From contig JBPCOB010000141.1 in assembly GCA_051000715.1 (NCBI GenBank), forward strand, positions 1 through 8,210: a stretch of 8,210 bases of DNA, read 5' to 3'. Shown in pieces: positions 1 to 5,339 of this stretch; positions within the stretch are counted from its first letter, which is position 1, and each line of letters opens with the position of its first letter. Below the pieces are notes generated by a model. It saw only the letters and a program-made list of their open reading frames with translations. It made no database searches and was not told the origin of the DNA. Made by a program: the position numbers and the translations under genes. This DNA comes from JBPCOB01 sp051000715. Its GTDB lineage: Bacteria > Actinomycetota > Actinomycetes > JALYNC01.

Positions 1-1569
1 CTGGTCGACGAGTACCAGGACACCAACCACGCCCAGTACGTGCTGGTCCGGGAGCTGGTCGGCCGGCCGGGGGGCGCGGTGCCGCCGGCCGAGCTCTGCG
101 TGGTCGGGGACGCCGACCAGTCCATCTACGCTTTCCGCGGCGCCACGATCCGCAACATCCTGCAGTTCGAGGCCGACTATCCCGACGCCAGTGTGATCAT
201 GCTCGAGCAGAACTACCGATCCACCCAGAACATCCTCTCCGCCGCCAATGCCGTCATCGCGCGCAATACGGGCCGCAAACCCAAGAACCTGTGGTCGGAC
301 GCCGGCGCCGGCGTCCCCATCACGGCGTACGTCGCGGACAACGAGCACGACGAGGCCGCCTTCGTGGCGGGGGAGGTCGACCGGCTGACCGACGACGAGG
401 GCTGCGCGCCCGCGGACGTGGCGGTCTTCTACCGGACCAACGCGCAGAGCCGGGTGTTCGAGGAGGTCTTCATCCGGGTCGGGCTGCCCTACAAGGTGGT
501 TGGTGGAGTCCGCTTCTACGAGCGGCGGGAGGTACGCGACCTGCTGGCGTACCTGCGGGTGCTGGTCAACCCGACCGACACCGTCTCGCTCCGGCGAATC
601 CTCAACACCCCTCGGCGCGGCATCGGCGACCGGGCCGAGGCCTGCCTGGAAGCGCTCGCGTCGCGCGAGCGCATTCCGTTCTCGGCGGCGCTGGCGCGCT
701 GCGACGAGGCGCCGGGGATCGCCACCCGGTCCGGCAAGGCGATCAAGGACTTCGCGACCATGCTCGACGAGGTGCGCGCCGAGGTGGACGCCGGCGCGCG
801 GCCGGCTGCGGTGCTGGAACTGTTGCTGGGCCGCACCGGCTATCTCGCCGAGCTGCAGGCCAGCATGGACCCCCAGGACGAGGGCCGGGTGGAGAACCTG
901 CAGGAGCTGGTCGCGGTTTCCCGAGAGTTCGAGGAGCGGGTGCCCGACGGGACGGTCGGCGACTTCCTGGAGCAGGTGGCGTTGATCGCCGACGCGGACG
1001 AGATTCCCGAGGTCGACGGCAGCGGGGGCGTGGTCACGCTGATGACGCTGCACACGGCCAAGGGCCTGGAGTTCCCGGTCGTGTTCCTCACCGGGCTGGA
1101 GGACGGCGTCTTTCCGCACCTGCGCTCTCTCGGTGACAGCGCGGAGCTCGAGGAGGAGCGCCGGCTCGCCTACGTCGGCATCACCCGGTCCAAGTCCCGG
1201 CTGTACCTGTCCCGCGCCGTCGTACGAAGCTCCTGGGGCGCGCCGTCGTACAACCCGCCGTCGCGCTTCCTGGACGAGATCCCCGAGGAGCTGCTCGACT
1301 GGCGGCGTAGCGAGACGGTGCGGAGCGAGCCGGCGCAGGCCGCCGTCTTCTGGTCGGTGGCCGCTGCTGGGCGCCGGGCCGCCGGCCCCGGGCTGCGCCC
1401 GGTGATTTCTCTTTCAGCAGGCGACCGAGTCAACCACGACACCTTCGGGCTGGGGATCGTGACGGTGACGGCCGGCATCGGCGACCACGCCGAGGCCACG
1501 ATCGACTTCGGCGCCGAGGTCGGCAGCAAGCGGTTGCTGTTGCGCTATGCCCCGGTAGAAAAGCTCTAG
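1..1569 (+). CDS. pcrA: ATP-dependent DNA helicase PcrA/UvrD, 5'-truncated
   Basis: This is an SF1A 3'-5' DNA helicase used in nucleotide excision repair, replication restart and removal of recombinase filaments. Reading frame 1 is open from the first base, so the start, the Q motif and the Walker A motif lie upstream; 522 residues remain of a family that is usually about 750-800. Visible helicase motifs in order are: motif II VDEYQD (nt 4-21), motif III GDADQSIYAFRGA (about nt 106-144), motif IV QNYRST (about 208-225), motif V TLHTAKGLEF (1045-1074) and motif VI AYVGITRSKSR (1168-1200). The last 50 or so residues, from GDRVNHDTFGLG to RLLLRYAPVEKL, are the C-terminal Tudor-like domain that in PcrA/UvrD contacts RNA polymerase, so the 3' end is intact. 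A less conserved linker at about nt 1280-1415 separates it from the helicase core. It ends in TAG, 59 bp before the next gene. Identification is firm; PcrA rather than another UvrD paralogue rests on the tail. Confidence 0.96.
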   Translation: MVDEYQDTNHAQYVLVRELVGRPGGAVPPAELCVVGDADQSIYAFRGATIRNILQFEADYPDASVIMLEQNYRSTQNILSAANAVIARNTGRKPKNLWSDAGAGVPITAYVADNEHDEAAFVAGEVDRLTDDEGCAPADVAVFYRTNAQSRVFEEVFIRVGLPYKVVGGVRFYERREVRDLLAYLRVLVNPTDTVSLRRILNTPRRGIGDRAEACLEALASRERIPFSAALARCDEAPGIATRSGKAIKDFATMLDEVRAEVDAGARPAAVLELLLGRTGYLAELQASMDPQDEGRVENLQELVAVSREFEERVPDGTVGDFLEQVALIADADEIPEVDGSGGVVTLMTLHTAKGLEFPVVFLTGLEDGVFPHLRSLGDSAELEEERRLAYVGITRSKSRLYLSRAVVRSSWGAPSYNPPSRFLDEIPEELLDWRRSETVRSEPAQAAVFWSVAAAGRRAAGPGLRPVISLSAGDRVNHDTFGLGIVTVTAGIGDHAEATIDFGAEVGSKRLLLRYAPVEKL

Positions 1570-1628
1570 CCGGTCTGCAGGGCTACCCTCGCGCCGGAGG
1601 AGCTTCGTACCGACGTGGGAGGCGGCAG

Positions 1629-2063
1629 ATGAGCACGACGGCCCCTATTCGGGTCGTTGTGGCCAAGCCGGGCCTGGATGGGCACGATCGGGGCGCCAAG
1701 GTGGTGGCCCGGGCCCTGCGGGACGCCGGCATGGAGGTCATCTATACCGGGCTGCACCAGACGCCGGAACAGATCGTCGACACCGCGATCCAAGAGGACG
1801 CCGACTGCGTTGGCCTCTCGGTGCTCTCCGGTGCGCACATGACGCTGTTCGCCCGGGTGCTCGAGCTGCTCCGGGAGCGCGGAGCCGACGACATCGTGGT
1901 CTTCGGCGGCGGCATCATCCCGGCGGCCGATCTGGCTGAGCTGGCCCGACTGGGGGTCGCGAAGATCTTCACTCCGGGCGCAACCACCCGCGAGATCGTC
2001 GCCTGGGTGAACGACGCAGTCGGAACTGCCGCGTCCGGGGCCGACCCGGCTCCGACGGCCTAG
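1629..2063 (+). CDS. icmB: Cobalamin-binding small subunit of an acyl-CoA mutase (IcmB-like)
   Basis: A 144-residue protein made almost entirely of one B12-binding Rossmann domain. It shows the base-off/His-on signature DxHxxG as D17-G-H19-D-R-G22, the S-x-L motif as S64-V-L66, and a glycine-rich turn at G93-G95 followed by IIP. H19 should be the lower axial ligand to cobalt. The family includes the C-terminal domain of methylmalonyl-CoA mutase and the separate small subunits of isobutyryl-CoA mutase (IcmB) and 2-hydroxyisobutyryl-CoA mutase (HcmB). Size and the opening IRVVVAKPGLDGHDRGAKV fit IcmB best. It needs a large substrate-binding subunit, which must be encoded elsewhere. ATG 1629 is supported by GGGAGG at 1617-1622, six bases upstream. 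The last 14 residues, rich in Ala, Gly and Pro, are a likely disordered tail. It follows pcrA by 59 bp on the same strand and converges on the MerR-B12 regulator. Which mutase it serves is inferred from similarity only. Confidence 0.85.
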   Translation: MSTTAPIRVVVAKPGLDGHDRGAKVVARALRDAGMEVIYTGLHQTPEQIVDTAIQEDADCVGLSVLSGAHMTLFARVLELLRERGADDIVVFGGGIIPAADLAELARLGVAKIFTPGATTREIVAWVNDAVGTAASGADPAPTA

Positions 2064-2193
2064 GCGGCACGAGAACCGGTCGGTACCAGACGCTCCATGG
2101 GAAACCAGCTGTCGCCCGGACGGTGAGTACACCAGTCGTATTCGCCGAGGCGGAGGACGACGAACAGGAGCGCTCGACCAGCTGAACGGCGGC

Positions 2194-3132
2194 TCAGCCG
2201 GTAGCGGCCCGCTCGATTAGCGCGACGGCCGCAAGCAGGTCGGCGGCGAACCGCACCCGGGGCGGCAGCCGGGCCTCGGGCCAGCCCGGCCCGCCGGCGA
2301 TCACGGTGACCGCTGGCCGGGTGGCCGGCACCGCTGCCAGCTGGGCAGGGTCGCCGGTCGCGGGCAGCTGCGACCACACGAACAGCGCGGCCGGGCCGAT
2401 CCGGCGTACCGCGGACCGCATGGCGCGAACCGGTACGGCGGCGCCCAGCACGTGCGTCGCGATCCGCCGCTCGGCGAGGGCGGCAGCCAGCGCGTCCAGC
2501 GGGAGAGTGTGCAGCTCCCCGGCGACGCAGGTGAGCAGGACCGGGCGAAGGTTCGCCGCTGCGGTCAACGAGCCGGCGTGCCGGCCGAGCGCCCCCGAGG
2601 TGCACTGCGACAGCAGGTGCTCGACGTCCACGCCGTCACCGGTCGCCTCCCATCTCTCGCCGATCGCCACCAGCACGGGGCGCAGCAGCGTCTCCCAGGT
2701 GGCGACGACGCCGGCGGCCGCGATCGCCGCGGTGAGCTGCTCGGTCATGGCGCTGGCGTCCAGCGCCATGGCGGCGCGGGCCAGGCCGCGTACGCCTGCG
2801 CCGGCCGCCGGAAGAGCAAGCACCCGGCCCCCCGAGCCCCTAGGCGGTAGTTGGCCGGCGGGCGGGTCGGACGGGCCCTGGCCGATGCCGGTCCCGGGAG
2901 CGGCCGAGGCCTGCCGGGCCAGCCGCGCCGCGTGCGCTGGCGGGACTCCCTGCACCGTGAGCCGGCGCATGCTCTCCAACCGTGCCACGTCGGCCGGCGA
3001 ATACCGGCGGTGAGAACCCGTCGTGTGAGCGCCCGGGCCCAGGCCGTACCGCCGGTCCCAGGTCCGCAGAGTGGCCGGCGCGACCCCCAGGCGCCGGGCC
3101 ATTGCGGCCACGGTGAGCAGCGGTTCCTCCAC
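2194..3132 (-). CDS. MerR-family transcriptional regulator with C-terminal B12-binding module
   Basis: A 312-residue regulator. Residues about 5-72 are a MerR winged helix-turn-helix (VAAMARRLGV, then TLRTWDRRYGL and SHRRYSPADVARL). A Gly/Pro/Ala linker (75-112) leads to a four-helix cobalamin cap at about 115-190 with W161-x9-E171-H172, the W-x9-EH signature of CarH/LitR-type regulators. A Rossmann-like domain follows at about 196-310; its axial-ligand motif reads E206-L-H208-T-L-P211, so the His is kept but the usual DxHxxG Asp and Gly are Glu and Pro. The residue after W161 is Glu, where I recall CarH has the His that binds cobalt after light exposure. GTG 3132 is chosen because GGGAGG (3143-3138) stands five bases upstream and the MerR domain begins at once; the same frame stays open further upstream but is not MerR-like. 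It is divergent from the lipoprotein gene and convergent with icmB. Targets are unknown; cobalamin or light sensing is inferred from the domains. Confidence 0.88.
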   Translation of the reverse strand: MEEPLLTVAAMARRLGVAPATLRTWDRRYGLGPGAHTTGSHRRYSPADVARLESMRRLTVQGVPPAHAARLARQASAAPGTGIGQGPSDPPAGQLPPRGSGGRVLALPAAGAGVRGLARAAMALDASAMTEQLTAAIAAAGVVATWETLLRPVLVAIGERWEATGDGVDVEHLLSQCTSGALGRHAGSLTAAANLRPVLLTCVAGELHTLPLDALAAALAERRIATHVLGAAVPVRAMRSAVRRIGPAALFVWSQLPATGDPAQLAAVPATRPAVTVIAGGPGWPEARLPPRVRFAADLLAAVALIERAATG

Positions 3133-3135
3133 CCA

Positions 3136-3169
3136 CGCCTCCCGTCTGGCTGCCCGCGCTCGGGAGGCG
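3136..3169 (-). promoter_or_regulatory. Inverted repeat/hairpin covering the MerR-B12 ribosome binding site
   Basis: A perfect 9-bp inverted repeat, CGCCTCCCG (3136-3144) and CGGGAGGCG (3161-3169), with a 16-bp spacer. In the minus-strand transcript the downstream arm contains GGGAGG, the Shine-Dalgarno sequence of the GTG start at 3132, so folding would hide the ribosome binding site. As DNA, the same palindrome could be an operator for autoregulation. The repeat is seen; its function is inferred. Confidence 0.55.
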
Positions 3170-3180
3170 GCCTTGCACCG

Positions 3181-3209
3181 ATGATGCGGTCGGGAGCGCG
3201 CGGGGACAA
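3181..3209 (-). promoter_or_regulatory. Candidate promoter of the MerR-B12 gene
   Basis: Read on the minus strand, TTGTCC (-35, complement of 3204-3209) and CATCAT (-10, complement of 3181-3186) are 17 bp apart, each matching four of six bases of the primary-sigma consensus. Transcription would start near 3174, leaving a leader of about 40 bases that begins just before the ribosome-binding-site hairpin. Found by eye, without scoring. Confidence 0.35.
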
Positions 3210-3236
3210 CCCGAGGCATCCCCCAACCGGTCGATC

Positions 3237-3264
3237 TTGAAGCGTCTGGCCTGTTGAATAACCT
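3237..3264 (+). promoter_or_regulatory. Candidate promoter of the lipoprotein gene
   Basis: TTGAAG (-35, 3237-3242) and TAACCT (-10, 3259-3264, fitting the actinobacterial TANNNT pattern) with a 16-bp spacer. It lies back to back with the candidate MerR promoter, the two -35 boxes being 27 bp apart, so one regulator bound between them could control both. The start would be near 3271, giving a leader of about 145 bases before ATG 3416. Found by eye. Confidence 0.38.
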
Positions 3265-3299
3265 ACGACGCGCTACGGCCTGAGGAGTTCGCCCCCGAC

Positions 3300-3313
3300 A
3301 GGAGGGAGCCGTG
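3300..3313 (+). promoter_or_regulatory. Strong Shine-Dalgarno with in-frame GTG upstream of the lipoprotein start
   Basis: AGGAGGG (3300-3306) stands four bases before GTG 3311, which is in frame with the lipoprotein gene and would add 35 residues ahead of its signal peptide. The extension looks non-coding: only 21 of its 34 codons after the GTG end in G or C, against 28 of 34 just after ATG 3416, and it contains a rare TTA leucine codon (3323-3325). It may be chance, or a secondary or regulatory initiation site. Confidence 0.3.
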
Positions 3314-3366
3314 CCCAGTCTGTTACCTCGGGGTCGCATCCGGCTGGCCGCTCGTTTGCGAACGCC

Positions 3367-3388
3367 CTGTGACCTGCTGGGATCACAG
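3367..3388. repeat. Inverted repeat in the lipoprotein 5' leader
   Basis: CTGTGA (3367-3372) and TCACAG (3383-3388) form a perfect 6-bp inverted repeat with a 10-bp spacer, ending 27 bp before ATG 3416. The half-sites resemble those of CRP-type sites, but the spacing is wider than the usual six bases. It could be an operator or a leader hairpin. Short enough that chance is possible. Confidence 0.35.
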
Positions 3389-3415
3389 CAGCCGACACAG
3401 ACAGATGGGAACCCC

Positions 3416-4075
3416 ATGACCCGGATCTCCACCCGACTTCCGCTGGCGATCGCCGCGACTGCCGCTCTCGCGCTGGGCGCGGCCGGCTGCGGCGGTTCTT
3501 CGAACGACAAGCCGGCGGCCCAGACGCAGTCGCGCAACCCCGCCGACAACACCCCGCAGGTGACCCTGGCCAGCCTGTCAGGCATGGACACAGCGGTCGC
3601 CGTGGACAAGGGGGCGCTGGCGGCGCTGACCGCCCTCGGCGTCGCACCGTCCCCGACCGGCACCGGCAAGCTGACCATGACCTACGGGCCGACCCTGGAC
3701 TTCCCGATCACCGGCGGCAGCGTCAAGGTGTACGACAAGGCCAAGGTCTCGCCGTACGTCACCGGTTCGGTCGAGCACAACGGCAGCGGCCTGATGTTTT
3801 CCAAGGGTGCGACGAAGCTCGTGGTGAGCGACTTCGTCGTCGACCCCGGCGCCTCGATGCTGACGGCCACGGTCGCCGGTGCGCCGGGCTTCCCGCTGTT
3901 CCTCCTGGACGGCTCTAACCTGGCCATCTCGAAGGACTCGGCCGGCAACGCCAAGCTCGACGGCACCATGGTCGAGCTGACCCCCGAGGCGGCCGCCGCC
4001 CTCAACAAGACCTTCAAGGTGACCGCCTTCCAGCCGCGGATGCTGATCGGCATCGCCCACATCACGGCTCACTGA
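3416..4075 (+). CDS. Secreted lipoprotein of unknown function
   Basis: A 219-residue lipoprotein. The N-terminus has two Arg residues (R3, R7), a hydrophobic stretch (8-23) and a lipobox A-A-G-C25, so Cys25 should be lipidated and the mature protein held outside the membrane. A polar linker (26-50) precedes one domain of about 165 residues rich in alternating hydrophobic residues and Gly, predicted beta-rich. The order of a sentence-like block LVVSDFVVDPGASMLTATV, then PLFLLDG, then LTPEAAAALNKTF (188-200) faintly recalls HtaA-type heme-binding domains, but the typical aromatic N-terminal motif is missing, so I do not assign that function. ATG 3416 is chosen because it starts directly before the signal peptide; its Shine-Dalgarno (GGGA, 3407-3410) is weak. 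A better site precedes an in-frame GTG at 3311. It is divergent from the MerR-B12 gene and may be its target. A terminator follows. Confidence 0.82.
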   Translation: MTRISTRLPLAIAATAALALGAAGCGGSSNDKPAAQTQSRNPADNTPQVTLASLSGMDTAVAVDKGALAALTALGVAPSPTGTGKLTMTYGPTLDFPITGGSVKVYDKAKVSPYVTGSVEHNGSGLMFSKGATKLVVSDFVVDPGASMLTATVAGAPGFPLFLLDGSNLAISKDSAGNAKLDGTMVELTPEAAAALNKTFKVTAFQPRMLIGIAHITAH

Positions 4076-4090
4076 CCCCGAGCCCGGTCT

Positions 4091-4131
4091 GCGGGCGAGG
4101 TGGCTAACCGCCACTCGCCCGCACTTCTTTT
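4091..4131 (+). terminator. Intrinsic terminator after the lipoprotein gene
   Basis: Arms 4091-4104 and 4110-4122 pair over 13 bp with one bulged G and a five-base loop (TAACC), followed by the T-rich tail CTTCTTTT (4124-4131). It starts 15 bp after the lipoprotein stop, in the gap before the convergent propeller gene. The T tail exists only on the plus strand, so it should mainly end plus-strand transcripts; the hairpin itself could still slow polymerase coming the other way. Confidence 0.85.
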
Positions 4132-4139
4132 GCCGGGGT

Positions 4140-5159
4140 TTAGGGATCGATGAGCTCGAGCGTTCCGTCGAGCATTGCTCCGGCGACGAAGACCCGGCCG
4201 GTCTCCGGGTCGACGGCGACGGAGTTGGGTTGACGGACGGTTGGCACCGGCGATCCGAGCCGGCGCAGCGTGGAGCCGTCGAAGCACATGAGCTGGTTGC
4301 GGGCGGTCAGCGTGACCCACAGCCGGTTGTGCACGGAGTCATAGGCCAGCCCGTAAGGCGCTCCGGCGAGCGGCAGCCGGCTCAGCTGTCGTGGCGAGGG
4401 CCGCAGGGCGTAGAGGAGCAGCGCATTCCCACGGGTGTCGGCCACCGCGAGCCGGGTGTCGTCGAGGGCGACGGCATGGGTGGGGCCGTCGCCAGCCGGT
4501 AGCCGGACCAGCTCGCGCAGGGCCGTCGCGTCGTAGACGAACAGGTGAGCACCGCGTACGTCGACCACGCCGACGCGGTCGCCGGCTGCCGCTACTCCAC
4601 CGGGCTGGACCGGCCCGCTGAAGCGATGAATCACCCGGCCGCCGGCGACCACGGAAACCGAGCTGCCGAGCTCGTCGGCGACGAAGATCCTGCTGGCCGA
4701 GGTGTCCGCGTCGTGCGGCTGCCGGCCAACCTTGACCTGATCGATCACCACGCCGACCGGCAGCCGAACCCGGACGAGCAGGTCGCTGTCCTCGCCGGGC
4801 ACGAGGACGGGCCCGCCGGCTCCGGCGATGGTCAGGTGTCGGGCGCTCCCCGGTACCGCAACCACGCGCAGGATCCGACCGGCCCGCCCGTCGACCAGCG
4901 CCAGGCGATCTGGCCGGCGCAGCGCGACGACCACGATCCCGGTGGCCGGGTCCTGCGCCAGCCCTTCCGGGGTGTCGCCCAGAGCGAGCACCCGTCCGGC
5001 AGGCGCCGTTGTCGGTGTCGGGGCGCGGGCCGGCTCGGGTGCCGGCGGCAGCACCTTGGCCGGCCGACCGCTCGAGCACGCTGCGAGGGTGACCAGCAAT
5101 AGCAGCGTGGCGCATGCGGTGCGCCGACACCGACGTGGCCGCAACCGCCCAAGATCCAT
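4140..5159 (-). CDS. Lipoprotein with a seven-bladed (YVTN/YncE-like) beta-propeller
   Basis: A 339-residue protein. A basic N-terminus (R5-R13) and a hydrophobic run (17-27) end in the lipobox L-A-A-C28, marking a lipoprotein. A Pro/Ala/Thr linker (33-54) spaces it from the membrane. Residues 58-339 form about seven repeats of some 40 residues, starting near 62, 105, 146, 187, 226, 267 and 310. Each typically runs P-x-G/H-x-A-x-D, then R-hydrophobic-F/W-V-A/T, then a strand and D/G, as in TPEGLAQDPATG, APYGLAYDSVHNRLWVT and QPNSVAVDPETGRVFVA. This is the YVTN/NHL-like propeller class, usually binding ligands, proteins or cell-wall parts; no catalytic residues are evident. It is not possible to name a ligand. 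ATG 5159 is the only start fitting the signal peptide, though no good Shine-Dalgarno precedes it. It is convergent with the other lipoprotein and divergent from the mannosyltransferase. Confidence 0.85.
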   Translation of the reverse strand: MDLGRLRPRRCRRTACATLLLLVTLAACSSGRPAKVLPPAPEPARAPTPTTAPAGRVLALGDTPEGLAQDPATGIVVVALRRPDRLALVDGRAGRILRVVAVPGSARHLTIAGAGGPVLVPGEDSDLLVRVRLPVGVVIDQVKVGRQPHDADTSASRIFVADELGSSVSVVAGGRVIHRFSGPVQPGGVAAAGDRVGVVDVRGAHLFVYDATALRELVRLPAGDGPTHAVALDDTRLAVADTRGNALLLYALRPSPRQLSRLPLAGAPYGLAYDSVHNRLWVTLTARNQLMCFDGSTLRRLGSPVPTVRQPNSVAVDPETGRVFVAGAMLDGTLELIDP

Positions 5160-5168
5160 GCCCAGATG

Positions 5169-5252
5169 GTGCCAGCCGACGACTCGCCATGCCGCCGATC
5201 ACCGTGCCAGCCGAGGATCCGCCCGGTCGGGAGTTCGCCATGCCGATCACCG
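5169..5252. repeat. Diverged tandem duplication upstream of the propeller gene
   Basis: GTGCCAGCCGA occurs at 5169-5179 and 5204-5214; TCGCCATGCCG at 5184-5194 and 5235-5245; GATCACCG at 5197-5204 and 5245-5252. The three blocks keep their order, so the region looks like a duplication of a unit of roughly 36-49 bp with small insertions and deletions, or two composite binding sites. It lies 10-93 bp upstream of ATG 5159 in the divergent promoter region. Confidence 0.65.
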
Positions 5253-5288
5253 CGGTGGTTGAGGGAACTTCGGTCGGCCAGCGCAACG

Positions 5289-5313
5289 GATCGTGACCTC
5301 GCAGCGCACGATC
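5289..5313. repeat. Inverted repeat upstream of the mannosyltransferase gene
   Basis: GATCGTG (5289-5295) and CACGATC (5307-5313) form a perfect 7-bp inverted repeat with an 11-bp spacer, ending 26 bp before GTG 5340. Its dyad symmetry suits a dimeric regulator; a hairpin in the leader is the alternative. I could not place a convincing promoter next to it. Confidence 0.4.
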
Positions 5314-5339
5314 GTCCGGTCTGCTGACACCCTGAGCCG

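Noticed and set aside
1584..1589. TACCCT as the -10 box of an icmB promoter
   Set aside because: It fits TANNNT but has no acceptable -35 sequence 16-18 bp upstream, and such short matches are frequent.
2064..2193. Intrinsic terminator between convergent icmB and the MerR-B12 gene
   Set aside because: Only 4-bp stems such as CGCC/GGCG are found, with no T-rich tail on either strand.
3265..3415. Cobalamin riboswitch in the lipoprotein leader
   Set aside because: I looked because of the B12 context. The conserved B12 box and surrounding core elements are not seen, and the leader is shorter than typical for this class.
3133..3678. 182-residue N-terminal extension of the MerR-B12 regulator from an upstream ATG
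   Set aside because: The extension runs through the divergent promoter and into the antisense of the lipoprotein gene, has no domain, and the GTG at 3132 has a good Shine-Dalgarno directly before the MerR domain.
4339..5286. 315-codon minus-strand frame overlapping the propeller lipoprotein
   Set aside because: A shadow of the real gene one frame away; the product is Arg/Gly/Ala-rich with no signal peptide or repeats.
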